Shown here one piece after another: positions 30,166 through 36,967 of a DNA stretch of 38,314 bases (its first letter is position 1; every line of letters starts with the position of its first letter). The DNA lies in the IMG/VR virus record IMGVR_UViG_3300031578_000152, positions 1 to 38,314 of that record; one strand, 5' to 3'. The translations under genes and the position numbers were made by a program. The stretch is from a virus. The notes below the pieces were generated by a model. That model was not told where the DNA came from and searched no databases. It was given only the letters and a program-made list of their open reading frames with translations.

Positions 30166-30534
30166 CTATCTTTTTAATACCTCCTGGACCAAATAATTAT
30201 CGTGTACAGTCTCAACCACTTTGTAATATTTTATATATTTTTTATTTATCCTGGTATTCTCTTTTCTTTTGGCCAGTAATTCCGGACTTAATGTTTTCTC
30301 AAAGGCGATAAGTTTTTCTTCCTTCTCTGTTTTTTGATCCTTCGGAAGTTTAAAATATTTCCTTTTAACTTTTCTCTTTTCGCTCCACTTTCTTAATAAA
30401 CTATATATGGTAGTAAAAGATACCCCATATTCCCGGGCAATCTTTGTTATCGGTATTTCTTGTTTGTCTTTCTGGATTATTGCCTCCCGGTTATCCATTA
30501 ACATTTTGTGTAATTCATTTTTATTCATTTTCAT
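30166..30534 (-). CDS. HTH DNA-binding protein
   Basis: The 122-residue protein has a resolvase/transposase-like helix-turn-helix at about residues 28-50 (ITKIAREYGVSFTTIYSLL). A very basic linker follows (KRKVKRKYFKLPKDQK), and the C-terminus is helical. It probably binds DNA as a regulator or as a helper of replication. It lies directly after the initiator gene, where many phages have a second replication or regulatory protein. No catalytic domain was seen, so it is not a full recombinase. Confidence 0.65.
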   Translation of the reverse strand: MKMNKNELHKMLMDNREAIIQKDKQEIPITKIAREYGVSFTTIYSLLRKWSEKRKVKRKYFKLPKDQKTEKEEKLIAFEKTLSPELLAKRKENTRINKKYIKYYKVVETVHDNYLVQEVLKR

Positions 30535-30564
30535 ACCTCCCTATTATATTTTTATAAAGGCCTT

Positions 30565-31572
30565 TTAACCTTCCTTTTTTAGGTTATATACTAACCATCC
30601 AGATGGATTATTAATGTTCTCCTTATATTTTAAATCCTCATAATATTTTTCTATTTTACTTGCTGGATATTTTTTAAATATTTCCTCTATAAAACTACCT
30701 TCAAAACAACCTGCCTCCAACATTTCTTTTTTTAATTTCTCTTTTTCTTCTAATGACTTATCCACAATTTCCACAATTTTAGATTCACACAACACATCTC
30801 CTTTTGTATTTGTGTTAGTATTAAGATTAGGATTAGGATTAGGATTAGGATGCGATAGACTACCCATAGCCGACCCATCTTTAGAAGTGTTATTATTATT
30901 AGGTTTTAAGATTAATGGGGTACCCATTTTTTCGGATGGGGTACCCATATTTTCGGATGGGGTACCCATATCCCATCCATTTTTTTCTTTATTCCATCTT
31001 AATCCCGCATTCCGCTTTCCATTACAAGATTGGCATAAAACCCTTAAATTATCTTCATCATTAGTTCCACCCTGAAAAACAGGAATAATATGATCTATTT
31101 CTAAATTATCTTTTGAACCACAAAAACAGCATTTATCATCATACTTCTTTAGTATTTTTTCTCTCAAATTTTTATGTACCTTCTTCCCTTTAAATTCTTT
31201 TTCGGTTGGTTCATAATCTAAAATATCTATGAAATCTATTAATGATTGTGGTACTTTTTTTAGTTCATAAGAAATACCAGCCCTTATTTTTGGATTATCC
31301 TGTTGATAACTTATAAATTTCTTTATAGCTATCCATCCATTTTCATATTTAATTTTATCGTCAGCTTCAAATCTTTCTAATATTTTTATTACCATATCTT
31401 TATCTATACCCGTATCAAAAGCAATTCTATTAATAGATATCTCGTAAATACCTATAATGTTTGTAAGCGTATTGGTTAATAGATACAGGAATAATAGTTT
31501 CTCAACTGGGTCTTTTTCGATTATATAGTTATCATCCCAAAACTTTGTATCTACATAACGCTTTTTGCTCAT
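30565..31572 (-). CDS. Replisome organiser with internal HNH domain
   Basis: The 335-residue protein starts with the winged-helix domain of phage replisome organisers (residues 1-115, KFWDDNYI, PVEKLLFLYLLTN, GIDKDMVIKILERFE). An HNH domain follows at residues 134-187: Cys148-x2-Cys151, LEIDHIIP (Asp160-His161), NLRVLC and Cys180-x2-Cys183. A linker with MGTPSE and NPNP/NTNT repeats leads to a C-terminal helical part ending NPSGWLVYNLKK. It should bind the origin and load host helicase. The HNH may nick DNA or be a captured homing domain. The linker DNA has phased repeats that could be the origin itself. Confidence 0.85.
   Translation of the reverse strand: MSKKRYVDTKFWDDNYIIEKDPVEKLLFLYLLTNTLTNIIGIYEISINRIAFDTGIDKDMVIKILERFEADDKIKYENGWIAIKKFISYQQDNPKIRAGISYELKKVPQSLIDFIDILDYEPTEKEFKGKKVHKNLREKILKKYDDKCCFCGSKDNLEIDHIIPVFQGGTNDEDNLRVLCQSCNGKRNAGLRWNKEKNGWDMGTPSENMGTPSEKMGTPLILKPNNNNTSKDGSAMGSLSHPNPNPNPNLNTNTNTKGDVLCESKIVEIVDKSLEEKEKLKKEMLEAGCFEGSFIEEIFKKYPASKIEKYYEDLKYKENINNPSGWLVYNLKKEG
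30825..30967. repeat. Iteron-like repeats inside the initiator gene, candidate origin
   Basis: GGGTACCC palindromes occur at 30918, 30939 and 30960, exactly 21 bases apart, each within a 21-base unit rich in ATTTTTCGGAT-like sequence. Nearby, GATTAG is repeated four times in tandem (30825-30848). Lambda-like phages place origin iterons in the initiator gene, so this is a candidate origin. The 21-base period also equals 7 codons (MGTPSEN), so protein-level repetition is an alternative cause. Confidence 0.55.
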
Positions 31573-31603
31573 TTAAATTCCTCCATTTTATTATCCTACC
31601 TTT

Positions 31604-31741
31604 TCATTTTTTATCTCTGTTATAATAGGCCCAGTTGCAACCTTTCACAAATCCATTATCGCTTCCTACGATATATCCGAAAGTCATTCCTATTACAAAG
31701 CCCGCTCCAGCTCCCGCTATTAATCTTAATAATTCCCACAT
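31604..31741 (-). CDS. Small glycine-zipper membrane protein, 45 aa
   Basis: The protein MWELLRLIAGAGAGFVIGMT continues FGYIVGS and ends KGCNWAYYNRDKK. One membrane helix with GxGxG packing is likely. The ATG at 31741 lies about 9 bases after GGGGGG; a closer ATG at 31750 touches the ribosome site and is less likely. It is placed between an unknown gene and the initiator gene. Holin-like or membrane-anchoring roles are possible. Confidence 0.6.
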   Translation of the reverse strand: MWELLRLIAGAGAGFVIGMTFGYIVGSDNGFVKGCNWAYYNRDKK

Positions 31742-31758
31742 CTTAATCATCCCCCCTT

Positions 31759-31965
31759 TCATTTGTTTACCTCGATGGCCAATTTATAATACATAACCTT
31801 TTCATCACTTTTCTTTTTTTGTTTGTCGATATCAGAAATTATGTTTTTGAAATGGTTCTCTGCCGCCGCTAAATCTATTTTGGTTTCAGGGTGAATTTTG
31901 ATTTCCCGGCCTTCCCTGATATCGTTTAATAAATCTGCCACTGCAAATAACTCTCTATAGGTCAT
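31759..31965 (-). CDS. Hypothetical protein, 68 aa
   Basis: A helical, charged protein: YRELFAVADLLNDIREGREIK, then KIDLAAAENHFKNIISDIDK, then a short ending. No family was recognised. The start is near GAGGTGAGAAT. It is part of the chain of small early genes between the DNA-binding protein and the initiator. Confidence 0.55.
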   Translation of the reverse strand: MTYRELFAVADLLNDIREGREIKIHPETKIDLAAAENHFKNIISDIDKQKKKSDEKVMYYKLAIEVNK

Positions 31966-31987
31966 ATTCTCACCTCGTTTTCTTTGA

Positions 31988-32140
31988 TCATTTATTTAAT
32001 TTTCTCCATTGTCTTAATTGCTTCTGTTTTGCTCTTTTAAGTTCATATCTTTCAACTTTATCAATTTCATCTTTAATTTTTTCAAGTGGTACAAGATTTT
32101 TCATTTCACCATTAATATAATTTCTAATCGCTTCTTGCAT
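31988..32140 (-). CDS. Small basic protein, 50 aa, paralogue of 32430-32642
   Basis: The protein MQEAIRNYINGEMKNLVPLE continues KIKDEIDKVERYELKRAKQK and ends LRQWRKLNK. It follows GAAAGGAG with good spacing. The pattern MQ-AI--YI ... DEI--V-R-E-K-A--K-LR-WR is shared with the 70-residue gene at 32430-32642, so the two are duplicates. A basic helical protein of this sort could bind nucleic acid. The function is unknown. Confidence 0.6.
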   Translation of the reverse strand: MQEAIRNYINGEMKNLVPLEKIKDEIDKVERYELKRAKQKQLRQWRKLNK

Positions 32141-32167
32141 TAGGCTTTTCTCCTTTCTTATATTTTT

Positions 32168-32371
32168 TTATTTTCGATTAAGGATAGTTTCAATATTCTC
32201 TAAAGTAGTTACTGTACTCCTTAAAGTGCTATTTAAATTTATTATTTCTTCTGCAATAATTTCGAGTGCCTTCGTTTTGCGGTATTCAATTTCATGCTCA
32301 CTTATTTCTTTATATGTTTTATAGTCAATATTCTCATTTTTGATCTTCTCCAAATATTCTAAATTAGTCAT
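32168..32371 (-). CDS. Hypothetical helical protein, 67 aa
   Basis: It starts MTNLEYLEKIKNENIDYKTY and has a long C-terminal helix with LNSTLRSTVTTLENIETILN, likely a coiled coil. An AAAAAGGGGGGTGAATG site precedes the start. It lies between the two paralogous basic genes, so it may be a unit of the same duplication. No family was recognised. Confidence 0.55.
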   Translation of the reverse strand: MTNLEYLEKIKNENIDYKTYKEISEHEIEYRKTKALEIIAEEIINLNSTLRSTVTTLENIETILNRK

Positions 32372-32429
32372 CTTACATTCACCCCCCTTTTTATAGAAAT
32401 ACGTTAAATATTTATAGTATTTCCATAGT

Positions 32430-32642
32430 TTATTTATAGTTTATTTTATGCCTACAATTTAACTTCTCTTTTCTTCTCCACTCTCTTAATTTCTTTTCCC
32501 GGGCCTTTTTAATCTCTATCCTTCTGACCTGGTTAATCTCATCATCAATTAGATCAAAGGTCTGATTGATATGATCTTCACCTAATTCACCGTTAATATT
32601 TACAGACCTTTTTTTAATATAATGATTGATCGCCCTTTGCAT
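32430..32642 (-). CDS. Small basic protein, 70 aa
   Basis: The protein begins MQRAINHYIKKRSVNING, has IDDEINQVRRIEIKKAREKK and ends RRKEKLNCRHKINYK. It is the longer copy of the 50-residue protein at 31988-32140. It is strongly basic toward the end and helical. AAAGGAGGTAAAAAT precedes the ATG. It may bind DNA or RNA. No known family is apparent. Confidence 0.6.
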   Translation of the reverse strand: MQRAINHYIKKRSVNINGELGEDHINQTFDLIDDEINQVRRIEIKKAREKKLREWRRKEKLNCRHKINYK

Positions 32643-32655
32643 ATTTTTACCTCCT

Positions 32656-33243
32656 TTAAAATAATGTTTTTGATTGACATCTCAATCTATTAAATTTATG
32701 GTCTATCGAACTATATGACCTGTCCATCAGCCAAGCAATTTTTTGATAGTTCATATTTTTATAATTAATAATGATCCTTTGTACATCAAGATTAGTCCAT
32801 TTCTTAAATCTGTTTTTTGGAAGTTCTTTATCCCTAATTCTTTTCGCTGATAGCCATTGAGGTTCATAGCCAAGTCCATATAATCCAATTTTTCTACTGT
32901 CGAACCTATTTTGATTATTTTTTAACCACTTACATAAATCATAATGTTTTATTAGCCAGAATCGTTTTTTAAAAAGCAATACTTTATTTTCCGCTTTTAA
33001 ATTATGTTTTTTAATCCATCTTAAAACTGCATGTCTATCAACATTTAATAAAACAGCTACTTGATTTGCGGTCATATATTCATCTGCTCTTGTGATTGCT
33101 CCAAATTTCATTCTTTTTGCCTTTATATGAATCGCTATTTTAGTTCTCTTTAATTGAATAGAAAGATTGGTTAATGTACTTCTACCCCAATTTTCATTCA
33201 AATAATTTATCTCCGATTCAGACCATTTTTTACCTTGTCCCAT
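32656..33243 (-). CDS. Three-domain DNA-binding protein: Myb-like, HTH, Myb-like
   Basis: The 195-residue protein has an N-terminal SANT/Myb-like domain (residues 5-50, KWSESEINYLNENWGRSTLT). A central excisionase-type HTH follows (about residues 56-90, MTANQVAVLLNVDRHAVLRWI), then a C-terminal Myb-like domain (about residues 147-190, KWTNLDVQRIIINYKNMNYQ). Two similar DNA readers around a third suggest binding of a long or split site, as in a regulator of early or late genes. No enzymatic residues were seen. It is the largest likely regulator in the window. Confidence 0.72.
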   Translation of the reverse strand: MGQGKKWSESEINYLNENWGRSTLTNLSIQLKRTKIAIHIKAKRMKFGAITRADEYMTANQVAVLLNVDRHAVLRWIKKHNLKAENKVLLFKKRFWLIKHYDLCKWLKNNQNRFDSRKIGLYGLGYEPQWLSAKRIRDKELPKNRFKKWTNLDVQRIIINYKNMNYQKIAWLMDRSYSSIDHKFNRLRCQSKTLF

Positions 33244-33290
33244 GTTTTCTCCTCATCTATTAAAAAATTTCTTGCTGGACGTTAACTGTT

Positions 33291-33479
33291 TCATTCGTTG
33301 GGTCCTAAATTCCCCGGGAATGTGCATTCATATATTATATTTGATAATTTAATGTATAGTTTACCAGTATCAATTTTATCTAATATTATTTTCTGATGGC
33401 GGTTTACTTTCTCAACGTCTATAATAGATAAGCAAGTCATTAAAGCCCTTATCTCTTTTTTATATAAATCAATTTTCAT
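33291..33479 (-). CDS. Hypothetical protein, 62 aa
   Basis: The start at 33479 (MKIDLYKKEIR) is chosen because GGAAGG lies 5 bases ahead; the TTG four codons upstream overlaps AAGGAGG with no spacing. The protein has a helix and then strands (KLYIKLSNIIYECTF). No family was recognised. It overlaps the upstream gene by 11 bases. Confidence 0.5.
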   Translation of the reverse strand: MKIDLYKKEIRALMTCLSIIDVEKVNRHQKIILDKIDTGKLYIKLSNIIYECTFPGNLGPNE

Positions 33480-33738
33480 CTTTCCTTCCAACCTCCTTAT
33501 TATTTCTTCTTCTCATATATTCCAACAACTCCAAAAGTTTAATATCATTCTCTTTGGTAAATTTTCTTGACTCTTCTGCAGTTCTATGAAACATATTAGA
33601 TCTTGGACACAAATTAGGAATAGAATCTATATCAAGTATTTTTCTTATCCCCCAACCAAGCCTAAACATCTCATAACAATAGGGGTAATCATCTCTACCA
33701 ATAAATTCTAAATATTGGCATTCTCTACATTTTTTCAT
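33469..33738 (-). CDS. Small Cys-rich protein, CxxC...IPxxCP family, 89 aa
   Basis: The protein starts MKKCRECQYLEF and has DDYPYCYEMFRLG and IDSIPNLCPRSNMF. The layout C-x2-C, later C, then I-P-x-(L/W)-C-P recurs in the gene at 34025-34216 and marks a family of likely zinc- or iron-binding phage proteins. A helical, charged tail follows. Its start overlaps the previous stop by ATGA, so the genes are coupled. The function is unknown. Confidence 0.65.
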   Translation of the reverse strand: MKKCRECQYLEFIGRDDYPYCYEMFRLGWGIRKILDIDSIPNLCPRSNMFHRTAEESRKFTKENDIKLLELLEYMRRRNNKEVGRKDEN

Positions 33739-33905
33739 TTCTTATCCCCAAACAATTTTCTCTTAAGTTTTTCCAATAAAGTTAAAGCGCATTTTTGGTG
33801 ATAAATCCTTCTTTCATACCAGACTATATCTTCTGTACTAAGGATCTTCTTCTTGCACCTGAAACACATCCAAGCGACCCCTTCTTGCAGTCTGTATTTT
33901 TTCAT
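33735..33905 (-). CDS. Small zinc-finger protein, 56 aa
   Basis: The peptide has a single finger-like set, CFRCKKKI then YERRIYHQKC, that is Cys14-x2-Cys17 and His-x2-Cys, similar to half of a LIM finger. A basic tail follows (LLEKLKRKLFGDKK). The ATG follows GGGGAGATAAA, and the stop overlaps the next gene by 4 bases. It may bind a protein or DNA target. It belongs to the cluster of Cys-rich small genes here. Confidence 0.65.
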   Translation of the reverse strand: MKKYRLQEGVAWMCFRCKKKILSTEDIVWYERRIYHQKCALTLLEKLKRKLFGDKK

Positions 33906-33963
33906 TTTATCTCCCCTTTAAAATTTACTTAAAACCGAATAGGCTATAATTAATATCAAAATA

Positions 33964-34041
33964 TCAATCATAACCAAACCATAGCGAAAAGCTGTCAAAG
34001 CCTTTAATTATTAACTCGGCAAGGTTAAGTAGGTTTTTCAT
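33964..34041 (-). CDS. Possible 25-residue peptide
   Basis: A short frame MKNLLNLAELIIKGFDSFSL, ending WFGYD, has a strong AAGGAGG with 7-base spacing, better than many long genes here. It overlaps the upstream Cys-rich gene by 17 bases. An even shorter hydrophobic frame of 17 codons overlaps its end but has no ribosome site. The peptide may be real; no function is known. Confidence 0.4.
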   Translation of the reverse strand: MKNLLNLAELIIKGFDSFSLWFGYD

Positions 34042-34216
34042 GGTCGGCCTCCTTGTAATCTTCAAGTGGACACCACTTAGGGATAGTAGAAACATCTTTA
34101 ATATTCCTTAAATTCTTTTTATAACAGCAATAACATTTTTCAGATATAACCCATGCTTTGTCATTACACTGTAAACAACTTTCGATAATTGTTTTTTTTA
34201 CTAACCACTTCTTCAT
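34025..34216 (-). CDS. Small Cys-rich protein, 63 aa
   Basis: The protein has SCLQCNDKAWV, CYCCYKKNLR and VSTIPKWCPLEDYKE. The spacing C-x2-C, C-x-C-C and IPKWCPL matches the family at 33469-33738. The final WCPLEDY is common in phage early proteins thought to bind zinc. Its start overlaps the previous gene by 4 bases. The function is unknown. Confidence 0.65.
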   Translation of the reverse strand: MKKWLVKKTIIESCLQCNDKAWVISEKCYCCYKKNLRNIKDVSTIPKWCPLEDYKEADHEKPT

Positions 34217-34452
34217 TCCACATACCCCTCCGTTTCCATAATCTCATGTGCTTTCCTATCGCCGATAATCTCCCTTTTCTCATCATCGCTTAACTCGTCT
34301 TTGTCCTCTTCCCACCCGTCGCAGGTATGCCGCTTAGATACAGGTTGTCCAATGATACCGCAACAATATCTTTTAACATCAAAGAAACTATACAATACAT
34401 AGTACTTACACGTTCCGCAGGTGTAGTCGTTCTCTTTGACTTCGATTGTCAT
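34213..34452 (-). CDS. Small Cys-rich protein, 79 aa
   Basis: The protein has TCGTCKYYVLYS, YCCGIIG and RHTCDGWEEDKDEL, a zinc ribbon-like layout C-x2-C ... C-C ... C. The acidic helical tail (SDDEKREIIGDRKAHEIMET) suggests a protein partner. It is the first of four Cys-rich small genes in a row, right after the PAPS-reductase-like gene. No defined function. Confidence 0.65.
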   Translation of the reverse strand: MTIEVKENDYTCGTCKYYVLYSFFDVKRYCCGIIGQPVSKRHTCDGWEEDKDELSDDEKREIIGDRKAHEIMETEGYVE

Positions 34453-34474
34453 TTCCTTTACCCCCTTAATTTAT

Positions 34475-35131
34475 TTATAATTCCAGTTGATAATAACTTT
34501 CTTCTTTCCTAAATCTCTCATCTAATTTTTCTAATGTATAATCCATCCTAAATTGCCATTTACTTTGTTCTTGCATTTCAAGTAACTTTTTCCAATAATC
34601 TGGAAAATATAACCATAATGCTTTTAAATCTTTTAACGACTGCAATGGACAATTCCAGCAACTAACCCTATTGTACTTTTCGTATAATCCACCCCAGTCA
34701 AAACCTTTTTCTAAACAATATCTTAGAGCATCATCTTCAGTTACTTTCCAGTCTACCAGTGGGTAACAATAGCCGATTGTCTTTTTGATACGTTTGGCTT
34801 CATCATAACTAAAACCTATCCATTGCGTAAAAGGTTTATGTTGATTACAAAATTTATTTACCGCAGTTCTTTTTTCAGCAGTACACCACCTATTTCTAAA
34901 AGAAGAAAATCCCCACTTACCAAATAATTCTTCAAAACTTCTTTTAGGTTTTAATCTTATAATTTCCCTATCTATATATTTTTCCAATTTATCAATATGC
35001 TCAATCATCTCTGGAAAATCCCAACCTGTATCAAAAAATACAATATGGTCAACCTTGATTTTTTTCTCTATCATCATCAGCAACATTGCTGTGCTATCTT
35101 TACCACCTGAAAGGCTTATTATGTTATTCAT
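34475..35131 (-). CDS. PAPS-reductase/ATP-pyrophosphatase-family enzyme
   Basis: The 218-residue protein has the PP-loop SGGKDST (residues 8-14) that binds ATP-type substrates, then FFDTGWDFPEM. It also has Cys83 in RWCTAEKR, Cys158-x2-Cys161 in SCWNCPLQ and a helical end. Family members reduce PAPS, or activate a carbonyl or sulphur in nucleotide or DNA modification such as phosphorothioation. A CysH role is doubtful because the usual C-terminal ECGLH is absent. The Cys set could hold an iron-sulphur cluster. It lies in the early region with no dnd partner genes, so the substrate is unknown. Confidence 0.8.
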   Translation of the reverse strand: MNNIISLSGGKDSTAMLLMMIEKKIKVDHIVFFDTGWDFPEMIEHIDKLEKYIDREIIRLKPKRSFEELFGKWGFSSFRNRWCTAEKRTAVNKFCNQHKPFTQWIGFSYDEAKRIKKTIGYCYPLVDWKVTEDDALRYCLEKGFDWGGLYEKYNRVSCWNCPLQSLKDLKALWLYFPDYWKKLLEMQEQSKWQFRMDYTLEKLDERFRKEESYYQLEL

Positions 35132-35171
35132 AATCTCACTCCATATAAAATATAAAATATAATTGCATAAA

Positions 35172-35209
35172 GGGGAGTAGCCTTGATAGCACGCCCATTC
35201 CTACTCCCC
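35172..35209 (-). other. Intergenic hairpin
   Basis: Nine-base perfect arms GGGGAGTAG (35172-35180) and CTACTCCCC (35201-35209) enclose a 20-base loop. The U-run after it on the minus strand is short (UUUAUG), so it is a weak terminator or an mRNA processing or stability element before the PAPS-reductase-like gene. Confidence 0.6.
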
Positions 35210-35266
35210 CAGGCCTAAGAAGATAAAACATGGTCATCTTCCATTCTGCGGCCGTTTCTTGTTCAC

Positions 35267-36757
35267 TTATTCATCCGGGTATGGCGCATCTTCATTCTTT
35301 ACTTCTAATTTGCCAATCCTATCAGGTATATCCTCGTCAGCTATTTCCTGACCTTCTTCAATTTCCCGCTCTTCTTCAATCTTTGCCACATTTATTATTT
35401 TTTCTACTGCTTCCGGATCTTCTGTTAATAGTTTTTGTACATCTTCTATCGCGGTCCCCGGCTCAATTAGGTCACCCATACAGGCAAAACCCGCTATTTC
35501 TCTCCAGGTAGTGATTCCCGCTTCTTTTAAAGTTTCAAATATCTTATCTAATTTTTCTTTGTCTCCTTCGGTGGGTTGCTCCAGGGCTTTCATAAGCCGG
35601 GCATATACCTCTTTGTTGGTAGTCAATACCTTTTTGGCTATATGCTCGGTAAGGTGAGTTTTTATTATCCCCCGCTCTAAGGCAAAATTAACCAGTTTTT
35701 CAAAGGAATCGATCCCAACCTTTTGGGCTTTTTCTGATATGGCCAGTAAGATCTTATCTTCTTCTTCAACCTTTTTCTTATATATGGATTTGCTTTCCTG
35801 GTAAGATTTAAGTTTGCTCTTTCCTTCTTCTTGATCCTTTTTTAGCTGGGTTTCCCGAGCCCTTGATTCCTCAATCTCTTTTTTTAGATCCTGCTCTTTT
35901 GATTTTTCTTTTATTGGTTCTTTTGTTTCTTTTTGCTTTTCCTGATCCTTGGCCTCTTTCTCTTTCTCTTTTTTAACCTCTCCTTCAGTTTCAGGTTCAA
36001 TAACTGCTCCTTTTGCTTTGCTGTCAAAGGCAGGGTTAATATCGTCCTCTGGTTTAGGTGATTCAATCTCGTATTGTCTGTTCTGTCCCCAAAATAATCT
36101 TTTGCCTTCCTGCAATTTAGCAAGATCATCTTCTGTAATATCCAGTTCTAATTGCAGGGTATAATGTATCTGTTTTTTCCCCTCGGCATGAGTTTCTTTT
36201 GGCACTCTCTTTAATTTAAAAGGCACAAAAGCTATATTGTCACCTAATAAGGCTCTGGCATAGTCAATCCCGCTATTAATATCAACAATGGAATGGTAGC
36301 TTGATAGGTCAATCTGATATACCCCACCAATCTTAATTCCCGGCATCATAAAAACTAAACTTGCCCTTTGTTTACATTTTCCTTCTTCGAGAAGTTCACA
36401 AGGGCATTCTCTCTCTTCCATTTCTTTTGTTTCTTCATTAAGTCTTAAGGCGGTTTCACCATCCCCTCGGCACTTCAAACCCATACTGCTTCCATACCAT
36501 TTATAGCATTGCGGGAAGATTACTTCAGGGTCATTCATCGGGAATGATATATTCAGTTCTTTCGGTTCGTCTCCGTAAAACTTTTTTATCTCTGCCGGGC
36601 AAACAAAGTAATCGGTTTCTGAAGGATATTCCTTTCCGGTCTTTTGTGATACTTTCTTAATCCCTAACCTAATCTTACCTAATCTAGGTAATCTTCTAAT
36701 TGCAGACAATCCACTGATTCTTGTAAATCTTTGTCTGAAAATGTTCTCGCCATTCAT
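35267..36757 (-). CDS. Recombination-directionality-factor-like protein with coiled coil
   Basis: The 496-residue protein has an N-terminal region with KIRLGIKKVSQKTGKEYPSE, YGDEPKELNISFPMND, YKWYGSSMGLKCRGDGETA and YHSIVDINSGIDYARALLG. These match a phage protein group related to the gp3 recombination directionality factors of serine integrases. A Lys/Glu coiled coil (about residues 250-350) and helical domains follow. In phages without a serine integrase, as here, the family probably has a general DNA role, perhaps in replication or recombination. The Cys residues in CPCELLEEGKC suggest a metal site. The protein is longer than most relatives. Confidence 0.65.
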   Translation of the reverse strand: MNGENIFRQRFTRISGLSAIRRLPRLGKIRLGIKKVSQKTGKEYPSETDYFVCPAEIKKFYGDEPKELNISFPMNDPEVIFPQCYKWYGSSMGLKCRGDGETALRLNEETKEMEERECPCELLEEGKCKQRASLVFMMPGIKIGGVYQIDLSSYHSIVDINSGIDYARALLGDNIAFVPFKLKRVPKETHAEGKKQIHYTLQLELDITEDDLAKLQEGKRLFWGQNRQYEIESPKPEDDINPAFDSKAKGAVIEPETEGEVKKEKEKEAKDQEKQKETKEPIKEKSKEQDLKKEIEESRARETQLKKDQEEGKSKLKSYQESKSIYKKKVEEEDKILLAISEKAQKVGIDSFEKLVNFALERGIIKTHLTEHIAKKVLTTNKEVYARLMKALEQPTEGDKEKLDKIFETLKEAGITTWREIAGFACMGDLIEPGTAIEDVQKLLTEDPEAVEKIINVAKIEEEREIEEGQEIADEDIPDRIGKLEVKNEDAPYPDE

Positions 36758-36793
36758 TTACTTTTACCTCCTTAATTAATTTTACTTTTTACC

Positions 36794-36943
36794 TTATTTA
36801 TTGATATGTCTTTTTAATTCTTTGTCATCAAGACTGTAAAGTTTCACCATAAAATCTAATCTTTTATCCTCCTCTAATCCATTCACCCGACCCTCTAATT
36901 TCCTAATTCTGTTCTTTAGCTTTTTTGCTGTAATTGTCTTCAT
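36794..36943 (-). CDS. Small coiled-coil protein, 49 aa
   Basis: The protein MKTITAKKLKNRIRKLEGRV is basic, continuing with a coiled-coil helix (NGLEEDKRLDFMVKLYSLDD) and a basic end (KELKRHINK). The ATG follows GGGGGTAATTTAGAC. It lies between the Gam-like and RDF-like genes and could be a small partner of either. No family was recognised. Confidence 0.6.
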   Translation of the reverse strand: MKTITAKKLKNRIRKLEGRVNGLEEDKRLDFMVKLYSLDDKELKRHINK

Positions 36944-36967
36944 GTCTAAATTACCCCCTAATTTATT

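Noticed and set aside
30813-30970. CRISPR array
   Set aside because: Repeats of 6 and 21 bp are contiguous, without unique spacers, and lie in frame in the initiator gene.
35267-36757. Proof of a serine-integrase system from the RDF-like protein
   Set aside because: No serine or tyrosine integrase gene exists in the window; this family also occurs in phages without one.
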